Assembly (NCBI GenBank): GCA_003344405.1
Contig: NOWV01000055.1
Span: 186,001-250,000, forward strand
DNA from: Trichoplax sp. H2
Lineage: Eukaryota > Placozoa > Uniplacotomia > Trichoplacea
Length of the DNA stretch: 64,000 nucleotides
Direction of reading: 5' to 3'
The notes below the pieces were generated by a model, which did no database searches, was not told the DNA's origin, and worked only from the letters and a program-made list of their open reading frames with translations. Made by a program: the position numbers and the translations under genes. Numbering within the stretch: the first letter of the stretch is position 1; each line of letters opens with the position of its first letter. Below are positions 38,672-52,857 of this stretch, in pieces.

Positions 38672-39830
38672 TGGCCACCGATGAGCTGTCACAGTACTGT
38701 ACTTTGCCATCTAAAAATCTGAAGAATTAGTAAACATGGCGTAACTACGTATCAGCAAAGCGACGGGAGTTTGCACTAGTAATTATAATAATCATACTGT
38801 ACAGTATTACAGTGTACAGTACGGTACTGTAAAGCGGCCACCGATGAGCTGTCACAGTGTACAGTACAGTACAGTACAGTACAGTACAGTACTGTACTGT
38901 ACTTTGCCATCGAAAAATCTGAAGAATTAGTAAACATGGCGTAACTACGTAGGGGATATACTGTATAAATATTATTATACAGACGAAATACAACACCGAC
39001 GAACTGTCACAGTACAGTACAGTACTTTACTTTGCCATCTAAAAATCTGAAGAATTAGTAAACATGGCGTAGTAGGGAAAATTAACAATTTAGAAGATAA
39101 CTTTGCCAAATTTATTAATATAGAAGAAGAGACCACGTGATATTTATACGCAGCCGCAGTCTGTATGGCATATAATTTTATTACAATTAATTATTATTAT
39201 AGTAGTATTATTTATCACTGTTGTTGTTATCACTCAACTNNNNNNNNNNNNNNNNNNNNATCTGAAGAATTAGTAAACATGGCGTAACTACGTCGGGGAT
39301 ACACTGTATAAATATTATTATACAGACGAAATACAACACCGACGAACTGTCACAGTACAGTACAGTACTTTACTTTGCCATCTAAAAATCTGAAGAATTA
39401 GTAAACATGGCGTAGTACTTACCTAATATTACTATACAGTACTGTACAGAGTATTACAGACGGATTACTGTACAGTACAGTACAGTACAACACCGACCAA
39501 CTGTCACAGTACTGTACAGTACAGTACACTGAGTACTACAGTATGTGCTCATGGTACTGTACTGTACACTCTGAATGTACTGTACTGTACAGTACGGTAC
39601 AGTACTCTTGGCACTGTACTGTACAGTACATTGTACACGATAATAAGAATAATTATTACAAGGGAAAATTAACAATTTAGAAGATAACTTTGCCAAATTT
39701 ATTAATATAGAAGAAGAGACCACGTGACATTTATACGCAGCCGCAGTCCGTATGGCATGTAATTTTATTACAATTAATTATTATTATAGTAGTATTATTA
39801 TTTATCACTGTTGTTGTTATCACTCAACTA
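38672..39830. repeat. Nested tandem duplications with pentamer runs
   Basis: A unit containing GAGCTGTCAC, a TACAG/CTGTA run, TTTGCCATC and AATCTGAAGAATTAGTAAAC recurs at about 38672, 38836, 38992, right after the gap at 39260, and at 39335. A second, longer unit of about 165 bp starting GGGAAAATTAACAATTTAG occurs at 39075-39239 and again at 39662-39829. At 38861-38902 the pentamer runs as (ACAGT)n then switches to its complement (ACTGT)n. The copy number is probably collapsed or uncertain. Confidence 0.88.
39240..39259. other. Assembly gap (20 N)
   Basis: Twenty N's lie at the boundary between two copies of the duplicated block. The true length of the repeat here is therefore unknown. Confidence 0.99.
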
Positions 39831-40038
39831 GATTAATAAGCCGCTAATCTAAACTGGGATAGAAGAGAGAAAATATTGATTTATATTGCATCTCCACTCT
39901 CCCACTTGATCTATTTCTACTTCAAAACTGCGATCAATTTCATCTTTTGAAAGTGCCATTGGCTGCCCTATCCAATCAATTGGAAATCTACATCCAAATT
40001 GTCATTCATTGTCGGGGCAAAAATAACCTTGCCGAAAG

Positions 40039-43000
40039 ATGCCTTCAACCGTTTCTCATTCGGCTTCAGTCAATTTTTACCTGGTAGCAGGTCGAAGAAC
40101 ATGTCTATTTCTTCTCATTAGTGGAGCGATACTTATATTGAATGGCATCTCTTCCTTTTTCATACCATTCGCTAACAATTTCTTTTACCATTTATTTTGG
40201 GCCGGAGGAATGGTATGTATACTTGTATAGTATCCATACAATCAATCTTTACATAAACTGAGATTGCAAATGCTATCAAGCGTAAATTCAATTGGGTTCA
40301 ACTAGATTCACACCGTCGTGATTAAAACGATTCCATTTTCCGTTTTACGCCTACTAAAGGCTTTCAAAATTTCTTTTTACTCTTCACTAAACTCATCCTT
40401 ATAGCTATGGAAATGGATGATTTCATTCCCTCCTTGTTAACGATGATAGTCTACCAGCAATGAAATTAGTTCAAAATTGCTCTGTCTTATGTTGCTTGTA
40501 ATCGAGTTGATCGCCATTGGGTGGACCTGGTGTCAACCAATATCATGCTCGGTATTGCCCACTTACTTTGGACGTTTTTGGTTCATGTACATCGTTCTTT
40601 TTTCTCCCCCTCTTCATTTTAATCGACGTGCATCAACATCTTCTTAATTTTAAAATGAACATTTATCACACTCAAGTCTACCGTAAAGCGGAAATTCTCA
40701 TGATAAGAAAACGTGCGGTACTCTACAGTATTGTATATGCAATGCGGCCCTAAATCATGCGTGTGTGAATATTGTACAGTATACAGTACAGTATATATAA
40801 ATATCAATCAACATCGGCCTTTCTCATCTCGATTTACTACTGTAATAATGATCCATTTTATTATTGATATCAGCGATGAACAGATTGAAAATCACAAGCA
40901 GATGTGATTTACAATCATCAAGCACTCTCTTTCCGACTAATTTTCACTATAGGCTAGGATTCAACTTACCGTAGCTAGCGACATTTTTTTGGTGACTGGT
41001 CTGCAATAAAATGAAGTCATAAGGATATAATCGTATCATGATTATTATATATTTTTATTAATGATCATCATTGGTCATAATCATTGGCAGAAATGCTAAC
41101 GTTCTTAAAAAATTGGGGTCAATTTGAAGCTTACAGGTTTGACTTCTTCCCTCTACTTCTTTTATGTTTTCCTTACTCGCTAGTAGTACTGTAGTCGTTG
41201 AAATTTTAACAATCTTCTACGATAAGAGTATTTCGATAAGGGCAATTTATCAGGTTCCCTAATACAGTACAGTAGTTACATTAATATCTTTCGTGCCGTC
41301 TTTTCCAAATACTGTACTGCTGGATTCATCTACACGCATAGGAGAAGAGAATAAAGTCTAAAATAACTAGTAGTGTCTTTCAGTATCAATAGTGCACCAT
41401 AGCTTTTTATTATTGCATAGATATACACGTTTATACTGGAAGTAGCGTGGAGATTTCATGGTCGTAATGGAGCTCTCGACTAATGTATTGGTAGCGATAT
41501 TGCTTTAGGAATATAACGTGACCAAAAAAATAAGCTGGATAAATCGAAAGTCATACTGTACGTTACAATTTCTTTTGGCAAACCTTTACTGTAAACTAGT
41601 TTAAAGTAGGAGATTCATCGAACGTATATGAAATAACTTTGCTTCGATTGAGTGCATTACAGTAAGTTAATTGACCGTGAATATAATGCCTTTTATTTTC
41701 CCATTACAAAAATGAATAATAAAAATAATAAGAAGAGTAAAATATAAATACAGACCAATGTTTACTGGAGTGTAGAAGATATTACCACGGAATACTAAAG
41801 AGAGAATCCCGATCTTCTCTCTTTAGCAGTCCTTGGCTGTAAAAACGATGATACATTATTCTAGGAGTCTAGACTCCTAGAATAATGTATCATCGTTAAA
41901 GCTATTTTTCTAGACTCTTAGAATAATGTATCATCGTTTAAGCTATTTATGCTGAGTATCTGAGTAATCGGGGTTATTATGAGCGGGTGTCCTGGATTTC
42001 ATTCCGTAATAATAATTTCGAATAATAATAATAATGACTTGCAAATGTTTCTCGATAATCTCGCATATTTCCCTGCTGTGTCAACATGTTGAATCGCCCA
42101 AGTGTGATAATTTTAGTTCTAAACACGATAAATGATAACGAATGGATTGATTTTATTAATAATTAATTGAATGATCAAGCGATAAAAGTGTCTTTTTTTT
42201 AATTATCAAGTTGAGCAATGATTATAATATAATTGCTGATTAGCAATACCAATATTAATTTATGGTAGTGAAAGAGAATAGCACAACATACTGTATGGAT
42301 GATAACTTTTGCACTACTGTACTGCTCGATAGATGAGCAGGTTGAAATCTTTCAGTAAGTGTAGTATCTTGGCATCAAAATTACGGCATATTTATGTTAT
42401 TTAATAATCGTAATTTCTTAGAGCCGGCTTTAATTAAACAGTTTTATAGCCAATTTTCGAAACAGGCAGAAAAATCACTGCAATGTTTACCGTTGCATCT
42501 TTGTATTTCGACGTCTTAACAGTAGCAATCCCACACATTTTGCAAAGTCACTTTGTATTCACTCATTATTTTGCGGTGCTCATAATAGTGGGCCATCGCC
42601 GAGACAATCTATCGTTAAATTAATTCCCATCACAGTATTAGTTTATACCAGTGAAGCAATACTGGCCAAATCTAATATGTTTCCATACAGTAATTTTCGT
42701 ATAAGGTCGTAGTGAAAGCGGTTCAATGATATACCAATCTATTTTGAATATCCATAAGTTACTGCAATTTTTTTCCAACGACAGATTTGCACTTAGATAA
42801 ATTATAATTTATAACATACTGTACACACTGATACATTGTATCAGGTTTGTACACCCAATAAACTTGTGACATCGGCGTGGTAATTTATTCTGCATGTTCA
42901 TAATAACATGCTGTAAATATTTTCGAATACTGTCGCTGATTTACCAGTAGATGAATTCTGCGAGTATAATTGTGCACGTTTTAATTACAAAATCTCGGAT

Positions 43001-44337
43001 ATTGGACCGTATTCCAAAGCACTGATAATTAAGCATCACTCTTGGTGTACCCATATTTACTGTACTGTATGAAAGACCGGTCATCTTACAGTAAAGAATT
43101 TCAATAGTGACGAAAATTAAATGAGAAGATACAGTCTAAATTGATGCTGCTGATGGAAAAAAAACTCTAGAATTATACTATTGCACAGAAATCCGGTAAT
43201 ACTGGCAGAAGAGGTGGATGCAGTCATCCTGTATTGACATGGCGTAAGATATTTCGCTGATTTTATATCAGATATCTTTAATTTCCGTAGGATTAGTTGT
43301 TAAATAATTTAAAATTAAGCGCTATTGGTCGGTGTACTCTTCTACGAAACGATAATATATATCTGTATATTTTTCATGAAAGACTACCGTGATTAACAGT
43401 CAAGAGTAACTTCTAGAGTAATAGCTTGTTTCAGGATATGCTTTACTAACAAATTTCTATTAGATATGTTTTATAAATGTCTTTTAATTCTATATCATTT
43501 GTCGATAGTATATCTATGTATGGCAAACATTATTCGCAGTAAGCATTAGGAGATGAATTTACAAAGTTGATAAAACTCTAAATCTTTTGGCGTTTACTTT
43601 ATTATAGATCTTATGTACTGGATCTATCGGGGCTAAACCATATGGAGGGCTAGCATCAAGAGCGGCAGTAAGTTCAATAACACATAATTAAATATGGTAT
43701 TAGCTTGTTAGAATTGTTAAAAGAAACGTCAAAGGCTAACTTGGATATCTTCCTTGAATCTTAATTAAACAGTTACGGCATTTCTTTGGCTTCTGTATAA
43801 TGGCAATATTGGCATCTGTTGCTGGTATCATTCTATCAGTAATGACAATTATTGCTGCTTTGTCACGATATGGCACTGACATGAAATTCGGAATGAATGT
43901 TGCTGTTATCGTCTGGTATGCCATTACAATCATGGCTCTGTTTAGGGCTATATATATTTATGCTCAGATATCAAAGTATTTACAGCTTGTTTCATCTTCA
44001 GAGGTAAGATGAGAAAATATTTTACAATACTCGACGTACTATTGCCTGAAAATAAAGAATGTAAGAAGAGAACATTTTCAACTTAACCTAAAAAAATTGT
44101 TTATTCAACTTTTAGACAAGAAATGAATTGGCCGTTTCGAGCTGTCAATCTCGTAATCAATATGTGTCACCACCAACATATGATCAAGTTGCTAGTGGTA
44201 CTGCTGGTCATATTACGACTGATGTTGACAAGGATAACGATAGTACTTTACCTGGTCAGTCCAATGTTTTACCACCGACTTATGCAAGTATAGAGGCATT
44301 TTCAAAATATACCCCAAACGATGATGAAGCCAAATAG
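40039..44337 (+). CDS. CD20/MS4A-like four-transmembrane protein with PPxY tail, array member 8
   Basis: Four phase-0 exons: 40039-40212 (58 codons, donor GTATGT), 43608-43667 (20 codons, acceptor ATTATAG, donor GTAAGT), 43773-44003 (77 codons, acceptor AAACAG, donor GTAAGA) and 44116-44337 (73 codons plus TAG). Product 228 aa. It has the shortest N terminus of the array (MPSTVSHSASVNF, then TM1), and exon 1 ends YHLFWAGGM as in CD20-like TM2. Exon 2 (ILCTGSIGAKPYGG) is the shortest, at 20 codons. Exon 3 holds TM3 and TM4. The tail has two PPxY motifs, PPTY at about residues 174-177 and again at about 208-211, spaced similarly to member 6 although the sequence around them differs. Intron 1 is 3.4 kb, the longest in the array, and contains a perfect palindrome. 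Confidence 0.85.
41844..41947. repeat. 54-bp perfect palindrome plus extra copy of one arm
   Basis: 41844-41897 is a perfect 2 x 27-bp palindrome centred on TCTAGA, with no loop; its right arm reads AGACTCCTAGAATAATGTAT and continues to CATCGTT. The right arm and its following AAAGCTATTT recur at about 41908-41947 with two or three changes. It lies in intron 1 of array member 8. Confidence 0.92.
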
Positions 44338-46939
44338 AACTTCTATGAAATAGGAGTTATTAATACTACAGTAAGTGGCGCATTGTCGGGCTAATGGAAG
44401 GATTTTGTCAAAAAAGCTTAATGTGCCATATTTTACCCTATTTTTAATCGGATATCAGATATTTTATAATTTTCTTTTGGGTATTACATTTAGTTAGTCT
44501 GTTATACAGATATTGTAAATAAGGCAAATGTACATGACAACAGGTATACATTATGTTTGCAGCATATGCAAACAGGATATTTACATATACATACTATCAC
44601 TGCGCCAATCACGAAAGGACTATTGTAGAGCTTCCTATTGCATCGTAAGTAAATACTTGCATAATTTTGCATCAGTATGTAATCTACTTTCACCTTGGTA
44701 CCTAGAATATCATGTTGACTTGTACATTTGCTATTTCATTTGAAATACTGCTATTACGTATCTGCTTGCAGCAAGATATATTATTTGTTAATACTAGTAG
44801 AGCTATATTCGTCATCATAGAACTTCATAAATGCCTTTGACTTTCTTCGACGCTTCGGCGTGTCTCCTTGGATTGGAAATACCGAGTATGTAAAACCTGA
44901 TATATACAGATTAAACTGTTACAACTGAGTATTACCATGCTAATATTTAATTATCGTAAAAACAACGCAAGAAGACCCTCCTTAATGTCATTCATGTTCT
45001 ATTTCGGAAATTCTACTGCTAATTCTTAGATTTTTTGATGGTTGCAGTCAATAAATTGTATTCCTAGCTATAATTCGATATATCGTTTGATCTATATTGA
45101 AGTAAAACTTGAATAGTTCTATCCTTTGGATCTCAAATTGTTTCATCGTTTAAAGAGTGTAGCATACATTTTATGTTAAAAAACTTAATAATATCTAATT
45201 AAGGTCCTGTTTTACTTATATGTACGATTATAATTATTTATTATGAAAGTGAAAGCATCATGGACTACAAGTTACACCGTACAAATACTGCTTCTTTTCT
45301 TTTTAATGATGCATCGTAAACTTTAAGAATATGGGTATGATGTGTCTGCAAATCATATTCGAATATTTGACCAATATCAATAAAATCTTGATTACCATTA
45401 TAAACTGTTTAAAATTCGTATACGTCATATCCTTGTTTGTGATATTACGCATGCGATGCGTGTTCTAATCATTCTAGTAGATTATCGAGACTAATACCAG
45501 GTTTACAAGTGTAACGGCACTTATTTTTTGTATACGTATTTTTTAGGATAGCAGATATGATTCTCGATCAAATACTATTGTGTAATGTCTAATATTTGAT
45601 TACATATATTAGTGAATGACCTTAATGAATCATTCATATACTGTAGTATATGTGTGAGAGATTTAAATGCAACAGTAATATTTAACTAGTAAATTCAATA
45701 CTGACCTTGATTACTATTTAATTAAACGCGTAATTATTGGCCAAATCCTGTATGAAATATATTGTATAGCACTAATAAAATGATTTAACTTATCCACGCA
45801 AAAAGAGTTTCAAATGTTCTGCTATAAAATAGCAAAATGTAATTTATAAGCTATAAATATCTAGATATAGCACTTTCTATAAAATAACATCATTATTGAC
45901 ACCGATGTGTCCCTTGACAGGAGCTGTACCGTACTGTATTATATTTTGTAATGTTGAAGTGGATATGAAAGGTAGCAAATTTTGCTTATCCAGATTTAAC
46001 AAATTTTCCATTCGCAATTACATTTAAATGTAGGTTTTAATTAGATTATGAAGTTTCCGCATAACAATTGCGTAGATACAAAGCGCAACTACATTCCCAG
46101 GTAGACAGTTAACAATGTTTAAAACGTAACAAATACATTACGTTTATGTTTTCAAATTACGAGTACAATTATAAATTTACAACGTATAAATTCTAGAAAT
46201 AAAAAATTTTAATGTTAGTACTTTGCTATGACTATTGCTTATATCTCATTAGGTAGTGTATATCAAAGGTTAGTTAATATCTACTTGCTAAAGTTTACCG
46301 TTCAGTATTATCCATTGGGCGGTTAGTGGTTGATACTAAGAGTAGTTATACTGCATTTGCTAGAATACACTTTGTAGCCGGAGAATTTGTTATTCTAAAT
46401 TAGATTGATTTGCTGGCTTAACAGGTGAAAGAAATTAATTTGCTCATTCGAGCTCCATAAATGCTATATTCATGTATTGAGAGGAGAAAAAGGTCAGATT
46501 TGTAAATTTTTTGTGATTTGTTATGTATTCACATCACTAAAATCTTTTCCGTTTGATATTGAATAGTTAAGATACCTAATAAAAATGTAAAGATGACCAT
46601 TGATCACCGATATCGGATACATAGAATATAAAAACACATCAAAGTTCTACATTATGTGAATGAAATCAGCACATTGAAGCGTGTATACAAATAAATAGCC
46701 AATAAATTTTCGCTTGGATTATATTAAGCATATCTTACTGTTGGATAATTTTTACGGATTGATACTGTAATTTATATTGATAAAATCTGCCATTATACCA
46801 ACAACGCGGTGTTATCACAAATATATAGAGATGAAGTAAAATAATACTTGTCGGTCATAAGGCTATCAATTATATAGTTAACAAATTGTTTATGTTGATA
46901 ATTTATTGCACAATTTGGTAATAATGGTGCATCTGTCTA
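44338..46939. other. Intergenic region, nothing recognised
   Basis: 2.6 kb of AT-rich sequence between the last CD20-like gene (+) and the cytidine deaminase (-), which converge. Short frames at 44502-44743 on both strands have no family character. No repeats of note. Confidence 0.5.
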
Positions 46940-49245
<2,306 letters not shown>

Positions 49246-50321
49246 TATGAAAAAATTTGTAGTTTAATTCAAGATGTTATCAATGATAAGCGTGGTATAA
49301 CTTGTTATCAGTAAGGAGATGTTTGTAATTACTGTACTGTACAATGGAGAATTCTAATTAGTTTATGTGGTATAATAGTAATGGCAGTTTAGAACTAATA
49401 TTATGCAATGAAACTAATCGATTGGATACTTTCAATTAATTGATTGACTATTTGTACACTATAGTAGGATTATGCATAAGAGTCAAGTTGGGAGTAAAAA
49501 AGAATTACTGTGGTGTTTCTCGCCTAGTTTGTACAAGTACTGTACATGTGGCAGTTAACTTGCTAATTTTTTATTCCGCATCTGCGTATGTAAATAGTGT
49601 ATATTTTCATTTCAAGTTATCGTGCTGACCAATATTGCATGACTGCTGTGTGTATTTGTTTTATTGATGAATGTAAGGAGATTGCTAGCAATTTAGTTCA
49701 AGTGCAGTCAATAACAAGATGTTATTTTAACTAGTGTTGTATGAATGAGTCGATCGACTTGTCAATAACTCTACATTGCAGATATTAAAATCAGCAGGGA
49801 TGGCCAGGTAATTGTATCATAGTCATGCTTTGATTATTAGCCGAATGATTGATATTTTTACTACAGTAGGTGTCAACGATCATCTATGTTCACTTGGACA
49901 TTTTGTACCTCTACAATCGAGATCGATAAAATCAACTGGAGTTGATCAACTCCTGTGCCATACAGTAGTAGGGAGTGTCTTTGATATACTGTAGAAACAA
50001 GTACAAATTGTCAAGATAAACTTACTGGAATAGAATAGATCTTTAAGAGAAGGCTCTGAAAATTCGTTTGACACTTTCAAATGATGATTAATTTTAGTAA
50101 ACTTCCTTGTGATTATTTTCTTCCTCCAATTCGATGCAATAGCTCAATTTACTTCTGGATTTTGACGTCGTTGTTGAAGAAATGGTTGAAAAAATTTTTG
50201 AAATTTAATTGATTGTTTTTCCTTTTAAAATATAAAGTAAACTGTAACCGTCCGTACTTACTGTATAATACCAGTGCGTAGACTACAATACAATACAGTA
50301 CAGTACTGTACAAGTGTACAT

Positions 50322-51070
50322 GTATGAGACACTTTGTACAGATTGTCTTTTACCGTACTTTGTACTGTGTGAGGGTGATTCCATTACAGTACACTGTACT
50401 GTACAGTGTACACCCAGTCCCTCACGTGTCTAGTCTGTACAGTGTACAGTACCTTATTAGGAATGGACTGTACGCTGTACTGTGTCCTGGACCTGATGCG
50501 GAATATACTGCACAGTATGAGACACTTGGTACAGATTGTACAGTACTGTAAAATTGTTACAGTACATTAACAGTAAACAGTATCTTATTCGGAATGTACT
50601 GTACTGACCAGTATGAGACACTTGGTACAGATTGTACAATTTTACAGTACTGTACAGTATATAGTACAGTACTGTAAAATTGTACATTAACAGTAACAGT
50701 ATGTTATTCTGTACAGTACTGTAAAATTGTTACAGTACTGTAAAATTGTTACAGTACAGTACATTAACAGTAAACAGTATGTTATTCGGAATGTACTGTA
50801 CTGAACGTACAGTATGAGACACTTGGTACAGATTGTACAGTACTGTAAAATTGTTACAGTACATTAACTGTAAACGGTATCTTATGCGGAATGTGTACTG
50901 TACTGAACAATATGAGACACTTGGTACAGATTGAACTGTAAAATTGTTACAGTACTGTACTGTACAGTACATTAACAGTAAATACTGTAGTATCTTATGC
51001 GGAATGTACAGTATGTACAGTACTGTACTGAATAGTATGAGACACTTGGTACTGATTGTACTGTAAAATT
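50322..51070. repeat. Minisatellite with TATGAGACACTTGGTACAGA units
   Basis: About six copies (starting near 50322, 50515, 50610, 50813, 50908 and 51036) of a unit of about 95-200 bp containing TATGAGACACTTGGTACAGA, TGTAAAATTGTTACAGTA, ACATTAACAGTAAACAGTA and TTATTCGGAATGTACTGTAC. Spacing varies because the pentamer runs inside each unit differ in length. Confidence 0.87.
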
Positions 51071-51921
51071 GTTGCTGCTGGCGACATGACATGACATAGG
51101 TTAACCAGGGACTACTTAATACTGTCTATGTCCATGCTGACTTTTTGTGCCGCTCGTTTTACTATACCACAAGACTGCAACCATGCACCATATTCTACCC
51201 AACCAACTTTGCAAATCAACGCCATAAAATGGCCCAAAATGATCATAAATAGTAAGTACTGGTTCATCATCAACAATGGTATACTGTACTGTACAGTACA
51301 GCGTACAGTACCTACTGTACAGTACACCGAGTCTACACTGTGACTCAGACAATCATGCTGGTTAGTAAAACCCAAAACCCACCTACTAGACCATGGTGGT
51401 CCGTGGGTGGGGTGTCCTATAATCATAGGATAATGTACGTGATTGGTCAATATGTGTTGTCTTGAAATGATCACAGACTTTGGAATTTGGAATTCTCAAG
51501 TCAGTCATTGCAACATGTGTTTGCAACGTTGCAAGCAATTGTCCTTGTTTTCCCTCCAAGCTTGTACTGTATGGCTGTAGACCTCATATTGCAATAATAA
51601 TAATAATAAAAATAGAAAAAGTAATAACAATTCAATCTCATAAATCAATAGTCCTCCTTTGATCGCAGAATAATTACCAGCAATGAGCCAAATAATATTA
51701 CTGATCGCATTGTATTCAGCCTTGAGGAATACTGTACAGTAGAGAAGAGTTAGTGTTCAAATTGGACATGAGCTGCGTTATGTTGTGCTTTCGATGTCAG
51801 TGACATGTTCTACTTAGAACTACTGTATGCTTCATTATTATATTGATCTTCAAACTCAGTTAAATCAAGCCGAGCAGAAATAGCGGCCTATCGATCATGA
51901 TCATGGATTATTGTCGATATC

Positions 51922-52206
51922 ACCTACTGTCCTGTAATAATATACGGGTACATTTTATTTTATGTTGGGTTTAAAGGCCAGTTCAATCAAGCTATTAGGC
52001 CGAAGAGATATTTACATTCTGTAGTCTACGGTACAGCTATACGGGTATTTTATAGTTTAGAGTGGGCTTCGAGCCCAGTTCATCAAACAATTTAGGCACA
52101 ACATCCATGTCCCGTTACTGCCCTGTAAGAATGTACGGCTATACGAGCAATTGATAGTTTATATTGGGCTTAAAGCCCAGTTCAGTGAAGCAATTTAGGC
52201 CGAACC
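51922..52206. repeat. Three-copy tandem repeat with internal palindrome
   Basis: Three units, about 51922-52013, 52021-52100 and 52107-52206, each with TATACGGGTA or a close variant, then TGGGCTTAAAGCCCAGTTCA (variants) and AGCAATTTAGGCCGAAC. The core GGGCTTAAAGCCC is self-complementary, so each unit can form a small hairpin. Divergence between copies is clearly higher than in the pentamer blocks, so this repeat is older. Confidence 0.8.
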
Positions 52207-52857
52207 TACTGTACAGTGTACAGTAAGGCCAATCTGATATTATGTTGAATACAGTAGCAGCAGTGTCTGTCAAGATGGGAAAGATACTGGTAGTGCACAA
52301 CGATATAATTAATTAATTAATATTGTAAATGCTTTTTTACGATGCTCCTTTTTGGTCTGGCTGTAAAACACCGATACTACAGTACTGTGTAACTACCATA
52401 GGCTGTAGTTAGTAGACACATGAGCTACTGGAAAGAGAGAAGGACTGTCAGCGATTTTCATTGAAAGACGGGAACTGTCTGTCAAGCTACAGTACTTGGC
52501 AACTAGACTATCCCAGGCGATCTCAGTGTACATACTTGTAACAGCGACTGATAGTTTGTCTTCGAAAGTTGAAAGAAATGGAATTATTCTATACTGGGAT
52601 AAAAAGTAAGTAATCAAAATATCAAGAGCCAATTACTCAAGGCTGTACTGATCTGTCTGCATGGAAAACCATTTTCGAGGGCTCGCCACGCCCCTCTAAT
52701 GATGGTCTACAGTACTGTACAGTACAGTACTGTACTGTAGAGTAAATCCTACTGTACTGTAGTTGTTGTGGACACTTAGGCAAGGGCGCACATAATGTTG
52801 TAAAGGAGGTTGAAATAGGCTTGTGTACTGTACTGTACAGTACAGTACAGTACAGTA

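Larger units (their letters stand above)
36067..40038. other. Intergenic region rich in pentamer repeats and duplications
   Basis: 4 kb between the divergent 5' ends of members 7 and 8. TACAG/CTGTA words recur in both orientations from about 36.4 kb. Around 37017-37260 a block containing CTACCATCAACCTCCAATTG recurs about three times at irregular 75-120-bp spacing. From 38.6 to 39.8 kb there are nested tandem copies and an assembly gap (separate entries). No gene is supported; short frames such as those at 37104 and 38339 consist of translated repeats. Confidence 0.6.

Noticed and set aside
50324-51092. Frames of 70-120 codons in the minisatellite
   Set aside because: Same pentamer artefact; no domain, no splice context, and low complexity.
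51112-51474. 120-codon minus-strand frame with a hydrophobic stretch
   Set aside because: Contains pentamer-derived VQY segments in its middle and overlaps open frames on both strands. I recognise no family, so it is not called, though the 51.1-51.5 kb island is less repetitive than its surroundings.
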